This document shows positions 11,416 through 23,118 of a stretch of 64,000 nucleotides of DNA, piece by piece; the first letter of the stretch is position 1, and every line of letters begins with the position of its first letter. Origin of the DNA: Mauremys mutica (lineage: Eukaryota; Chordata; Testudines; Geoemydidae). The position numbers and the translations under genes were made by a program. Under the pieces are notes generated by a model. It saw only the letters and a program-made list of their open reading frames with translations. It had not been told where the DNA came from and did not search any database. Location of the stretch: the NCBI RefSeq assembly GCF_020497125.1, contig NC_059077.1, positions 19,538,840 to 19,602,839 on the forward strand, written 5' to 3'.

Positions 11416-14400
11416 GGCAAGCCATAGATAAGGATTTTTATGGTAGGGGGATAGAAAGAATTGGCTTGTGAACATGTAAAGGAAACAAAAGTATAGAGGG
11501 GAGGAAACAGGGTTATGACTTCCAAGGGCAGAGCAAGTTCAGGAGGGAGTAAATTACTGTCACAAGGCTCAGATGGAGGAGGGTGTCGTGCTGGAAGTTG
11601 GTCAGGAAGAGGCTAGTAATAGAGTTAGTGAGGGCAGCTACACTGAATGACAGAAAGTGGATTAGAAGGTTTTGGGGGTGAGCGGGAGGACCTTCAGGGC
11701 AGTGGTATGAGGGACACAGTCTAGAACCTTGGAGGTAAAAGGGCAGAGGCAGCTGAAGCGGCAGAGAGGATCAAGGGAGGGATTTCTGTGGCATTCAGAC
11801 TACAAGAGCATGAATGAAGGCTGAGAGGGGGGGAAAAAGCCAAATGAGAGAGAGATTGAGATAAGGGATGGTATATTTGTGCTTTGTTAATTACATAAGC
11901 ACGTTATCTCCCACATGATACTCAGTGTGAATTGGTGCAAATTACTTAATGGCTATGTCCTAATGGTACGTAATACTAACAGCATCACAGATGGTCCAGC
12001 CAAAAAAATTATATAAAAAATTACACTAAACTTTTCAGGCTTGTTGCACTTAGTTACATCAAACAGAAAGGAAGGCATGCCTTGCCTGCTTTTGTATGCC
12101 ACTGTGCTGGTGCTTCTGTGGCATCCCTGTGTAGGTAAAAAGAGCCTCATTTCAAGTGTAGTATATGGAACTCTTGCTTCTAAATCTTATAAATCCATAG
12201 GGTGAAAATCCTGGCTCACTGAAGGTTTGTCGGTGATAAAACTCCCATTGACTTCAGTAGGGGCAGGATTTCCCTCATAATTGGTGTTAAATGTCCTCTT
12301 CAAAGTCTGTCAATCACACCTGAAAACACGTCTGCTTCAAAATGCAAACTACGGAGGTTGGCACAAGCTAAATTGCATCAAATGTATCGATCAAAGATTT
12401 TGCCAAATAGCATGATGCTACAGTTTTACATTGTGTAGATTTTTTGAAGACAATGGACATCCCTTGCAGCTGACTCAGATGCATTTAAACACATCTTGCT
12501 CTGTTTTAGTTAAAACATTAAAGAGCTATGTTCTCATTTGGATGGTGGCTTAATTCCCAAAACCTTAAGATAAGAATATAGCCATTAGGGCACAATCAAA
12601 ACTGTCAAGCAAATATCACTATAGTTCTACTATATACTTCACAAAAGCCTTTTGAAATGACTTTACAAGGCATGTTAACCAGATAATACAGAAAAATGCA
12701 GTGCAGGCTTAGAGGATAAATCCAAAGCCTGAAAAAGAACATTTTAGAAATGTATAGGGTTTGGTCTTATATAGTGCCTGTTTTAATAAAAATAAAATAA
12801 ACCCTTTACAAGTAGGCTAATGTCTGCAAGTAAATGGAGGAACTTTTGTATGCTTAACATCTCACACATTTAGAACCTATTTTGTTAACGGGGAATATTG
12901 GAGAAGAACCAAAGTTATTCCCTGTCCTGTGTGGTTAATGCTGTAGGAGCTTTAATTATCAACAGAGACCAACAGAAGAGCCCCAAGTTGAATACATCAT
13001 CTGATGGACAGCACCTTTGACAGCGTAGCATTCCCCAAGTACTGCATTGCAGCAAGAGTATTGCTATAAGCCTGAATCCTACTGGCAACTTGACCTTCTG
13101 TCCCTTATGTAGCTACCAACCCAGCTATACTGGCTCCTCCAAGTTTAGATTGTTTTCTTGTTGATGTCTTGTAGTGGATCTGTGTGAGGCAATTCTCTGA
13201 TTTAGACCACAATGTGATAGATGATGAGCTTGTGAACATCTAATTAATTTCACTTGTGACCTCAGGTTAGATTTCAAGTGCTTTCCAGAAATAAAAAAAC
13301 TGTTACTCCTCACAATGCTGCAAGGCTAGTTTCAAACATTTTCAGTTGTGAACAAGGTCTTGGTTAAACTGAAGACCATCTATGATTCTTACAATTATCA
13401 AAGTCTATCGCACATATTTCCTTCCTGTTTAGAGGATAGAATTTATGAAGAGTCGTGCACAAGCTCCATCTTCTGCACTCTTCTACCCACTCAAATCAAG
13501 CCCATCTTGCCTAGGACACCACAAACAATACAACTTTGTGACACTGCCGTCTTCCCTCTTCCCTTCCTACGTTGGAATAGAAAACATGACTGTCATTTCA
13601 GCCTGCTCCCTTTGGAACACAGGAACAGCACACTGGAGCTTAGCAAATGAATATATACACCGAGAGCAGGAGAACAGTGTGGGAAGAAATATATAGCAAC
13701 AATGAAAACAAATGACAAATTTCAAAAGTGTACCTTCGAAGTTATAGCAATTAATTTCAGCAGAGTTTCAGTTCAAAGGTTTGCAAAGCGGTCAGCAGCC
13801 AATGTGAACAGCAGGCACAGCTGGGGCCTGTACATCAACTATATAAAAAATTTAAGTTGATCTTACTTTGCAAATGAAATCTTTCAGCCATGCAAGTCAT
13901 TCCTATGTTTGAATTTCTGACATTAGCAAGTAGCTCCAAAGAGTACACAAGCTTGTCCTATTTATATTGCCCAACTTCAAAATGTAATATTTTTAATAAT
14001 GGTGAGTTAAACTAAAATAAGACAAAATTGGGCAGCATTAGGAGAAATTGGTGGGGCCACAGTGAAATCTGTGCTCAGCAGACCAAACTATATAAAGTAA
14101 CTGCTTGCAAGGAGGATTTTCCTGTGCATTCAAGTAAACTGTTCTGGCAGTGCCCAGCTTTTAGCAAAGAGCCAAGACTTAAAAAAAAAATAACAATAAT
14201 AAATTTGTCTGAAGAAAAGCAGCAGTAAAAATATGTATTGTAGCGTTTGAGTCTGCAGTATAATGAATTAACACTTTATGGCAACAGTCGCCCAAAGAGT
14301 GTTCTTTGAACTGCAAGCCTCATGGGGAAATTCCCCTGATTTCTGATGTCTGGAAATTAAAAATTTATCTTGTATGAAAAATTAAAAGGTGAAACCTTCC

Positions 14401-14921
14401 TGTGGAGCAACATTGCTTTTTTTGTTGATTTTATTTTTTAAATGAAGGCTGAGTGGCATCTATGAGGAGATATTTGTTCCATTTGCAAAACTTTTTAATT
14501 TGAACTCATTTTGCACAGTGGAAAATGGTATGAAAGGGACATTGTCCGCCTTAAAATAAAAACCCAATAAGCTTTGATTTTTCTTCCACCAGTTTTACAC
14601 TGTTATTAGCTCTGTTGTCATCAGTGAAGTTATTCCTGATTTATGCTGGGATAAGTGAAAGAAGCCCTGGGCCCATATACCTTAAACTGACACCTTATCT
14701 GTCTGCACTCATGCTGTGAAATCTTAAGCATCTTACAAAATGATATAAAATCTAGGAAAAGCCTAAACACAAGTGATTGGTTCTTTCTCCTCTTTGCTAT
14801 GCAGGTAAATTCCTGCATAGCAAAAACCCTAACCCATTTCTCACTATCCTTTGTTGACCTCATTATTCTATTGTGAGGTGGCTGTACTGTGGGAAAGGCA
14901 TTGCAAAGAGATAGGACCATC
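11416..14921. other. Mostly unique DNA with an ancient palindromic-repeat scrap
   Basis: 11560-11860 is purine-rich (GGGAGG tracts) without a coding frame. Around 12200-12290 the phrase CCCATTGACTTCAGTAGG with flanking AAATCC/GGATTT resembles the palindromic family seen at 44.7, 50.7, 51.7, 52.5 and 60.7 kb. The short ORFs at 13348-13696 and 14028-14228 show no domain. Confidence 0.35.
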
Positions 14922-14929
14922 CTGTAGGT

Positions 14930-15331
14930 CAGTGGTTCTCAACCAGGAATACGGGTACCCTTGGAGGTACACAGAGGTCTTCCAGGGGGTACATCAACTC
15001 ATCTCGATATTTGCCTAGTTTTACAACAGGCTACATAAAAAGCACTAGTGAAGTCCGTACAAACCAAAATTTCATACAATGACTTGTTTGTATTGCTCTA
15101 TATACTGTACACTGAAATGTAAGTACAATATTTATATTCCAGTTGATTTATAATTATATGGTAAAATGAGAAAGTCAATAATCTTTCAGTAATAGTGTGC
15201 TGTGACACTTTTGTATTTTTACGTCTGATTTTGTAAGCAAGTAGTTTTTAAGTGAGGTGAAACTGGGGGTACGCAAGACGCATCAGACTCCTACAGGGGG
15301 TACAGTAGTCTGGAAAGGTTGAGAACCACTG
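14930..15331. mobile_element. hAT-like non-autonomous DNA transposon, exact 8-bp TSD
   Basis: The left end CAGTGGTTCTCAACC and the right end GGTTGAGAACCACTG are exact 15-bp inverted repeats. The flanks CTGTAGGT (14922-14929 and 15332-15339) are an exact 8-bp target duplication, the hAT signature. The body has internal near-palindromic blocks (GGGGGTACATC, GGGGGTACGC, GGGGGTACAG) and no ORF, so it depends on a transposase elsewhere. CAGNG termini resemble hAT-Charlie types. Confidence 0.88.
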
Positions 15332-15339
15332 CTGTAGGT

Positions 15340-16137
15340 TGTAAGATTAATGGTTATTCTAACCCCTTGTGGACAGGAGTTCCATAGCTACAGGCCAGCC
15401 ACTGAAAAGCTGTCCCTGGCTCTTCTGAGTCTCACTTTTGTCGTTGACAGGTTCTGTTGTTGTTTATGACTGCACAGTTGTGCTTCAGTAGTCCCTGATT
15501 GTGAGCCAAAGGGCACACCCATGGTAGCCGGGGCCAGCCATTCAGAGCCTTGAAAATCAAGACCAAAAGATTTTGAATTTAATCTGCAAGTTGCGGGGAG
15601 CTAATGTAGTACCCAGAGCACCAGCGTGAGGTGCTTACATTAACCTCATTGTTTAACAGGCAGGAACAATGAAGTGAGACAGCGGCAATCATTTCCAGGC
15701 ACGATACACTGCAAAACACAAGGCTGGAGTTTAAAAAAAAAATCGATCTCTGTAACCAGGTATGCATCAATAAGAGGCAGTAAGAGGAAGATATTTTGAG
15801 TAGCTGTTGCTAGCTGGGTGACTAGTAGCACTGAAGAGCCTAGAAGGACTGTGAGATTCTACCATCTCAACAATTAGAGAGCAGACTCTTTTTTGATTGT
15901 GGGTGAGGTTATGGTGTGGCTTGTCTTGAGGAGTGGCATTTGTCCCATTAGATACTGCTCTGCCATTCTGACAGAAGCAAATAGCTCAGTCCAGACCTGA
16001 GTGATTTTATCCGTAGCATGAAAATTCCTTATAATAAAAGAAATTCAGTGACATAACAAAACAGTGACAGCCAAGTAGAATTAACCAGGCCATTCACCCA
16101 CTGCAACATTTTCACCGTTCAGGGCTTTATGGACACT
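15340..16137. repeat. Old degraded repeat plus unique DNA
   Basis: 15480-15640 contains GCCATTCAGAGCCTTGAAAA, then a phrase about 'aatttaatctgcaag' and CACCAGCGTGAGGTG. It looks like a long-decayed amniote interspersed repeat, which I cannot assign to a family. There are no coding frames. Confidence 0.3.
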
Positions 16138-16145
16138 GTTGGGGG

Positions 16146-16266
16146 CAGGGCCGGCTCTAGGTTTTTTGATGCCCCAAGCCAAAACAAAAAACCTCTGAGA
16201 GCGCAACTGCCGAAGCGCAAAAAAAAAAAAAAGTGCTTGGTTTGCTGGTGCCTAGAGCCGGTCCTG
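16146..16266. mobile_element. Short hAT-like MITE, 121 bp, imperfect 8-bp TSD
   Basis: The termini CAGGGCCGGCTCTAGG and CCTAGAGCCGGTCCTG are inverted repeats with one mismatch in 16. The flanks GTTGGGGG (16138-16145) and GTTGCGGG (16267-16274) match 7 of 8. The interior has GATGCCCCAAGCC and a poly-A run. Related elements lie at 33940-34333 and 49137-49817. Confidence 0.82.
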
Positions 16267-16274
16267 GTTGCGGG

Positions 16275-17931
16275 AGGCAAGAGGCTTCTCTTCATCTCCT
16301 GAATGGCATAAGATTCAAAGATTCCATTAGTTGGATTAGTGCTAGATTTATGCTGTTGACACTTTTAAAGCATGTCGGCTTCTAAGGACAGATTATTAAA
16401 ACAGATCCTGGCAGGAAAGGTTACATACTGACACCAAAATGAAGATAGCAGTGGTTGGTCCATGACAACGTTGCAGACCTCTAGACGCAGTCCAAACATG
16501 AGACCTTGAGTGTGGCCAGCTATGAATGGATCCAGAAAGCCCTGGTTCCCTGTCGTCATGGGTAGCCATGAGATCTTGAGCTAACCCAGAAGAGTTGCCC
16601 TGTCACCAAGAGCAATCCTACCTACGTCATTGTCATCTTGTAAAGGGACTCAGTTAAAGCCAACATACTGCAGTGCACAGCTTGCCAGGACTGATCTTAT
16701 TTAAACACTGTTCCGGGACTCTCATGCAAGGTGAATGTGTTAAATTAGATCTGTATTTAATCTGTCTAGATCTGTATCTTAACAAAATGGTACTTCCTCA
16801 ATTCAAATACTGCATTTGGTTTTGATCACCTCATCTCAAGAAGAACCCACCCCAAACAGAAATTGTCCAGAGAAAGCAAACAGTGTTCAGAGAAATATAG
16901 GGCTTGAGTACCAGAGAGTTTAATGAAAGTGGGATAATTGATTCTGTAGGCTTCTCCAGCCTGTAGTTCTGGTCATCCCTTCTCTGGGGCATTGTCTCTG
17001 GGTGGCTCCTCACCAGCTTGCTGGCAGGACTTTCTTTCTCTAGCCTGCTTGTTCCTCTGACAGCCATTCCACCTCCCTGCTTCTCAGTGTTTTTATTCTC
17101 CCAGCTGTTGTAAGGCTGGTGGCTTCTGCATCAACTTTTTGGTTGCCAGGCCAGCATGGGGTCTTTACATCCCATAACAGGGAGATTCTTCCAGGTGTGA
17201 AGGGCAGCAGGGGAGAAAACACGAAGGTGCTTATTTGGCCATATAACAAGTGATGGAGGCTGACATCCTGGGCCGATTGGAGGCAGGAGTCAACTTTTTA
17301 AAAGGTGAGTGAGTGATGCTAGATGAAGTATGGGTAGGTGCTGAAAATGAAGACAAGTAGCTTATGCTTGAAAAGAAAAAGAAGAGGGGGAGCCAATGAA
17401 GGGATGAAAAGAGAACGGTGACATGGCCAAAGAGACAGTTGAAGAAAATGATCTTAGCAGCAGTATTCTAAATGGATATCAGTGGGGCAAGGGTGCATTT
17501 GTCAAGGCCAGAGATAACTCAGAACAGAGGACTGGCACATAAGTGTCACTTAGCCCATAAGCAAAAATCCAGCTGCCCAGTTTTGCACACCAGTCTCCGC
17601 ACAGAGACGGGGGATGGCAGAATCCTGTCCCCACAGAAGCTTTTTGCTACAGCCTAATAGCTGGAGTAGCTGCCATTTTCCTACCTCACACCATTTGCAG
17701 AAGAGGCCTGAGGAGGGTGGATCCTCCGACTTGGCCTCTGCTCCTCTGAGAGCTAAAAGCATCCCTTCATGCTGCCAAACAGGAAGCCTCCACAGATGGG
17801 GCTTCCCACCCAAGGTTCACACATCCATGGTTCCCAGCCCCTTTGCACAGCAGATCTTCATTGGTTCTGTTGCCAGGGGGCCTTCATGGTAAATTAGAAA
17901 CCATTCCTTTTGGTCTCTCTCTTACAACCCT
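16275..17931. other. Unique DNA with one degraded repeat
   Basis: 17370-17520 reads GGGGGAGCCAATGAAGGG, then ATGATCTTAGCAGCAG and TTGTCAAGGCCAGAG. It resembles an old interspersed repeat, and a related scrap may lie at 30075-30120. No gene was recognised. The small ORFs at 17472-17892 on both strands lack domains. Confidence 0.3.
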
Positions 17932-18006
17932 AATCTTCTATGATTCTAAGAGACCTCAGGAGGTCATCTAGTCCAACTCCCTGCTCAAAGCAGGACCAAT
18001 TCCCAA

Positions 18007-18543
18007 CTAAATCATCCCAGCCAGGGCTTTGTCAAGCTGGGCCTTAAAAACCTCTAAGGATGGAGATTTCACCACCTCGATAGGTAATCCATTCCAGTGT
18101 TTCACCACCTTCCTAGTGAAATAGTTTTTCCTAATATCCAACCTAGACCTCCCCCCCTGCAACTTGAGACCATTGCTCCTTTTTCTGTCATCTGCTACCA
18201 CTGAGAACAGCCTAGTTCCATTCTCTTTGGAACCCCCCTTCAGATAGTTGAAGGCTGCTATCAAATCCCCCCTCATTCTTCCCCTCTGCAGACTAAATAA
18301 GCCCAGTTCCCTCAGCCTCTCCTCATAAGTCATGGGCTCCAGCCCCCTAATCATTTTTGTTGCCCTCCGCTGGACTCTTTCCAATTTTTCCACATCCTTC
18401 TCCTAGTGTGGGGCCCAAAACTGGACACAGTACTCCAGATGAGGCCTCACCAATGCCGAATAGAGGGGAATGATCACGTCCCTCAATCTGCTGGCAATGC
18501 TCCTAGTTATACAGCCCAAAAAGCCGTTAGCCTTCTTGGCAAC
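18007..18543 (-). pseudogene. CR1 reverse transcriptase, C-terminal piece
   Basis: It begins on the minus strand with [20 protein letters not shown] and continues [15 protein letters not shown], then an in-frame stop. It then reads [38 protein letters not shown] and ends at 18007. These are standard CR1 C-terminal blocks, and the LINE at 25-28.9 kb has the same order ([26 protein letters not shown]). A single stop separates the PLE-proximal part from the 128-aa ORF. Confidence 0.85.
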
Positions 18544-18734
18544 AAGAACAACAAGGAGTCCGGTGGCAACTTAAAGACTAACAGATTTATTTGAGCATAA
18601 GATTTCATAGGTAAAAAATCCACTTCTTCAGATGCATGGAGTGAAAATTACAGATACAGGCATTATATAATGACACATGAAGAAAAGGGAGTTACTTCAC
18701 AAGTGGAGAACCAGTGTTGACAGGGCCAATTCGA

Positions 18735-19729
18735 TCAGGGTGGATGTGGTCCACTCCCAATAATAGATGAGGAAGTGTCAATTCCAGGAGAGGCAAAGCT
18801 GTTTTTGTAATGAGCCAGCCACTTCCAGTTCCTATTCAAGCCCAAATTAATGGTGTTAAATTTGCAAATGAATTTTAGTTCTGCTGTTTCTCTTTGAAGT
18901 CTGTTTCTGAAGTTTTTTTGTTCGAGAATAGTTACTTTTAAAGCTGTTATAGAATGTCCAGGGAGATTCAAGTGTTCACCTACTGGCTTTTGTATGTTAC
19001 CATTCCTGATGTCCGATTTGTGTCCATTTATTCCTTTACATAGGGACTGTCCAGTTTGGCCAATGTACATGGCAGAGGGGCATTGCTGGCACATGATGGC
19101 ATATATAACATTAGTAGACATGCAGGTGAGTGAGCCCTTGATGGTGTGGCTGATGTGGTTGGGTCCTCTGATGGTGTCGCTAGAGTAGATATGGGGACAG
19201 AGTAGGCAATGAGGTTTGCTACAGGGATTGGTTCCTGGGTTGGTGTTTCTGTGATGTGGTCTGTAGATGCTGGTGAGTATTTGCTTCAGGTTGAGGGGTT
19301 GTCTGTAAGCAAGGACTGGCCTACCTCCCAAGGTCTGTGATTGTGAGGGATCGTTTTCCAGGATAGGTTGTAGATCATTGATAATGTGCTGGAGAGGTTT
19401 TAGCTGTGGACTGTACGTGATGGTCAGTGGTGTTCTGTTATTTTCCTTGTTGGGCCTGTCCTGTAGTAGGTGATTTCTGGGTACCTGTCTCGCTCTGTCA
19501 ATCTGTTTCCTCACTTCCCCAGGTGGGTATTGGAGTTTTAAGAATGCTTGATAAAGATCGTGTAGGTGTTTGTCTCTGTCTGAGGGATTGGAGCAAATTT
19601 AGTTGTATCTTAAGGCTTGGCTGGAGACAATGGATCGTGTGATGTGTCCTGGATGGAAGCTGGAGGCATGTAGGTAAGTATAGCGGTCAGTAGGTTTCTG
19701 GTATAGGGTGGTGTTTATGTGACCATCAC
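18735..19729 (-). pseudogene. PLE GIY-YIG endonuclease C-terminal region
   Basis: The longest frame, 18735-19514 (259 aa), carries the GIY-YIG core: VIYAIMCQQCPSAMYIGQTG, then NGHKSDI and a downstream VGEHLNLPGH. Upstream is a Cys-rich block (CSKPHCLLCPH) typical of PLE linkers. The protein continues toward 19729 ([23 protein letters not shown]) through one in-frame stop. It nicks target DNA during PLE retrotransposition. The reading is cut at 19730 by the transposon and resumes at 22284. Confidence 0.85.
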
Positions 19730-19732
19730 TTA

Positions 19733-22280
19733 CACTACTCTACAGCCAAAATGCTTCTGAAATAAATGTAGTCAAACTTTACTAATTCTGGGTCACTGAG
19801 AATGAAAATGATGCTTATAATTGTTGATTGGCTCTAGTTTTCAAGATATGCTATTGGGTCAGTATATATGACCCTTGACTTGGGAATAGCGGAGGATAAG
19901 TGAGTTATAAAGGGAAGGGATCTCAATTTAAACCAGAAACGACTAAAATACATCTTTGACTGGATCTATGAATAAATCTATGACTGGGTTTGGACAGTAC
20001 TTGCTTTTTAGGCAAAACAATGAATGATGCAATCTGAAGCTGGTATTGCGTCATACATGATATGAATTGCATCATGTTATTCCTAGAAGTCATGGATGAT
20101 GCAATCATAACGAAGCTTACATCACTCTGCTGAACAAATTGCCCTATATCAGCTCTAGAAATCATACAGTGTCGTGCTCTCTTATTTGTCAGTGTTTGAT
20201 TTTGCAAAGGGACACATTTCTGTTTAGCCAAAGTGAGCGGAGATGCCTCGTACTTGTGTGAACAGTGCAGATAACTTCTGCTATGTTTGTGGTGAAGTGA
20301 CTTTTGCATCACAAAAGCGCAGTATAACCACTATGGTTAAGAAAGCATATCACCTTTATTTTGGCTGCAAAATTGGAGATCAGGACAAGAGGTGGGCCCC
20401 ACACATATGCTGCAACACTTGTGCAACAAATCTTCGCCAGTGGTTGAACAGGAAAAGGAAATCTATGCCTTTTGCAGTGCCAATGATTTGGAGAGAGCCA
20501 ACAGATCATACCAGCAATTGTTACTTCTGCATGGTGCCTCCAGTTGGGAAAGGTGTGTCAAAGAAGAAAAAGTGGACTGTGCATTATCCAAACATTCCAT
20601 CAGCTATACGCCCAGTACCCCACGGAGAAGGACTGCCGGTTCCTGATGCACCAGAATCATTCTCACTTGAGTCAGACGAGGAAGAGGAAGAGGATGAAAT
20701 TTCTGGTCCTGATCCATCAGTGTCACAGGACCCACATTTTCTCCCATCCTCCTCCTCTGAACCACACCTCATAACACAAGGTGGACTGAATGACCTTGTC
20801 AGGGATTTGGAACTACCCAAGAGTAAGGCAGAGCTGTTGGGCTCCAGACTACTGCAGTGGAATCTCCTGGCAGGTGATGTTAGGGTTCCATGTTCCGTGA
20901 CCGTCAAAAGGATCTTGTCCCATTCTTCTTCATGGAAGGGGATCTTGTAGCCTGCAACAACATCGATGGTGTGATGGCAGCCCTCAACATCGTTCACGAT
21001 CCAGAGGAGTGGAGACTGTTCATTGATTCATCGAAGACGAGTCTTAAAGCTGTTTTACTGCATAATGGTAATGTTTTGCCATCAATTCCAGTTGGTCATG
21101 CAGTCCATATGAAGGAAACCTATGACAACATGAAACAACTTTTGAGGTGCATAAACTATGACCAACATCAGTGGCAGCTTCGTGGCGATTTGAAGGTTGT
21201 TGCTCTCTTGCTTGGTCTGCAGACTGGATACACAAAGTACTGCTGTTTTCTCTGCGAATGGAATAGTCGTGCAAGAGATTCCCACTACATCAAGAAAGAC
21301 TGGCCACTCCGACAGTCATTGGAGCCTGGGAGGAAAAGTGTTCAGCATCCACCACTTGTTGAATCAAGGAAGATTTTGTTACCACCCTTACACATCAAGC
21401 TGGGTCTGATGAAGAACTTTGTCAAGGTCATTGACAAAACACAAGCAGCTTACAAGTACCTCCGTGGAAAATTTCCAAGGTTAAGTGAAGCTAAGATAAA
21501 GGAAGGTGTCTTTGTTGGTCCTCAGATTCGTGAACTTCTTCGAGATGATGCATTTGACCATGCACTGCGTGGCAAGGAAAAGACGGCATGGAAAGCCTTC
21601 CAGTTAGTGGCAATAAATTTTCTCGGAAACAACAAGGCAGACAACTACAGGTTGTTGGTGGAAAACCTCCTCAAGGCATACAAAAGCCTTGGTTGCAACA
21701 TGTCACTAAAGATACATTTTTTGCACTCTCATCTAGGTTTTTTTCCACCGAACTGCGGAGCAGTGAGCGACGAGCACAGCGAGCGATTTCACCAGGACAT
21801 TGCAACAATGGAGAAACGCTATCAGGGCAAATGGAGCCCATCAATGCTTGCAGACTATTGCTGGACAGTGACAAGAGATGCTCCATTTAATGAATACAAG
21901 AGACAAGCCAAGAAGCGCCAAGTAGACACTGAATAGGACTAAACTCTGTACATAATAGTTTTTTGCCTTTTGTTACATAATAAATTTTAGTTATATAACC
22001 CTTTTGCTGATTTTAAAGTGTTACATAAACAAGACAGGTGAAATATTATCATGTAAAGAAACCATAAACACATGAAAAGACCTAGGTTTACAATTTATGA
22101 TTAAAACTCTACTATCTACACAATATCCATAGACATAAAATGTAAAAACTTAAATATCTTAGAAACAGTAGCCAATCAGTTGTTTTAATTGTCATATTTG
22201 AATTCAGCACATCAAAATACATAATAAATAGCACATTTTATCTCTGAAGCAGACGACTTCTCAAAAATTGTAGACCAGTG
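19733..22280 (+). mobile_element. 2548-bp DNA transposon with CACT termini and TTA duplication
   Basis: The left end CACTACTCTACA and the right end TGTAGACCAGTG are imperfect 12-bp inverted repeats (10 of 12). TTA flanks both sides (19730-19732 and 22281-22283). Removing the element and one TTA restores the PLE coding frame across VQI-SDGH. The CACT ends with a 3-bp duplication resemble the CACTA/Mirage/Chapaev group, which is inference. One transposase-like protein fills the interior. Confidence 0.85.
20243..21936 (+). pseudogene. Transposase-like protein with Cys-rich N-terminus, one frameshift
   Basis: Two ORFs, 20243-20950 and 20890-21936, join into one protein of about 560 aa if a single indel near 20885-20890 is allowed. 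The N-terminus has paired cysteines C13/C16, C57/C60 and C93/C96, suggesting zinc-binding fingers, followed by an acidic Glu/Asp run. The second part has FIDSSK (Asp46), LRGDLKV (Asp100), a CCFLC...H zinc-knuckle-like block and SDEHSERFHQDI (Glu), a spacing compatible with a DDE nuclease fold. The body is almost free of stops, so the copy is young. Superfamily is uncertain; related proteins appear in many animal genomes as uncharacterised. Confidence 0.75.
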
Positions 22281-22283
22281 TTA

Positions 22284-22680
22284 TTTGCACTGTAGTGTCC
22301 AGGAAGTGGATCTCTTGTGTGGACTGGTCCAGGCTGAGGTTGATGGTGGAGTGGAAATTGTTGAAATCCAATTGGAATTCTTCAAGGGCCTCCTTTCCAT
22401 GGGTCCATATGATGAAGATGTCATCAATGTAGCGCAAGTAGAGGAGGGGCGCTAGGGGACGAGAGGCGAGGAAGTCATCCATAAAAATGTTGGCATACTG
22501 TGGGGCCATGCGGGTGCCCATAGCAGTACCACTGACTTGAAGGTATAAGTTGTCCCCAAATCTGAAATGGTTGTGGGTGAGGACAAAGTCACAAAGCTCA
22601 GCCACCAGGCATGCTGTGGCCTCATCAGGGATACTGTTCCTGACAGCTTGTAGTCCATCCCCATGTGGAATATTGGTGTA
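22284..22680 (-). pseudogene. PLE reverse transcriptase domain fragment
   Basis: Minus-strand residues read TNIPHGDG, then [33 protein letters not shown] and LLYLRYIDDIFIIW, then FLDTTVQI. The YIDD box is the catalytic motif C, and [10 protein letters not shown] is the PLE form of motif B. The N-terminal fingers are missing (5' truncation near 22680). After VQI the frame runs into the inserted transposon. An apparent 178-aa ORF at 22452-22988 is a chimera with the CR1. Confidence 0.88.
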
Positions 22681-22738
22681 AAGCGCTTTACTCCTTGTTG
22701 CTTTTGTGGATACAGACTAACACGACTACCTCCTGACA

Positions 22739-23118
22739 CTTGGCAACCAAGGGCACACTGTTGACTCATATCCAGCTTCTCGTCCACTGTGACCCCTAGG
22801 TCCTTTTCTGCAGAACTGCTGCCTAGCCACTCGGTCCCTAGTCTGTAGCAGTGCATGGGATTCTTCCATCCTAAGTGCAGGACTCTGCACTTGTCCTTGT
22901 TGAACCTCATCAGATTTCTTTTGGCCCAATCCTCTAATTTGTCTAGGTCCCTCTGTATCCTATTCCTACCCTCCCGTGTATCTCCCACTCCTCCCAGTTT
23001 ACTGCCATCTGCAAACTTGCTGAGAGTGCAATCTATCCTTCAGAAGATATTGAACAAAACCGGCCCCCGGACCGACCCTTGGGATACTCCGCTTGACACT
23101 CTGTCGGCTGCCAACTAG
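22739..23118 (-). pseudogene. CR1 reverse transcriptase, upstream piece
   Basis: Minus-strand reading gives, in order, SQGSVRGPVLFN (RT motif B), KFADGSKL (motif C, where the usual FADD is FADG), [25 protein letters not shown], then [20 protein letters not shown]. The second Asp of the catalytic pair is replaced and several frames are needed, so the enzyme is dead. It breaks off at the PLE insertion point at 22739. Confidence 0.85.

Larger units (their letters stand above)
18544..22738 (-). mobile_element. Penelope-like element, itself split by a DNA transposon
   Basis: It encodes an RT domain and a GIY-YIG endonuclease on the minus strand and is flanked by CTTGGCAAC at 18535-18543 and 22739-22747, a 9-bp target duplication. 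The 3' tail (18544-18650) carries the ACTAACA and TTTGAGCATAAG blocks shared with the short tails at 11.2 and 37 kb. The 5' boundary (22690-22738) carries an inverted partial copy of that tail (GGATACAGACTAACACG). PLEs often show such inverted or tandem terminal copies. Without its insert the element is about 1.65 kb, so it is 5'-truncated. Confidence 0.88.

Noticed and set aside
11034..11525. 163-aa minus-strand ORF
   Set aside because: Runs straight through the PLE tail insertion and both duplications; no domain.
22452..22988. 178-aa minus-strand ORF
   Set aside because: It fuses CR1 RT residues to Penelope RT across the insertion point at 22739; an accidental chimera.
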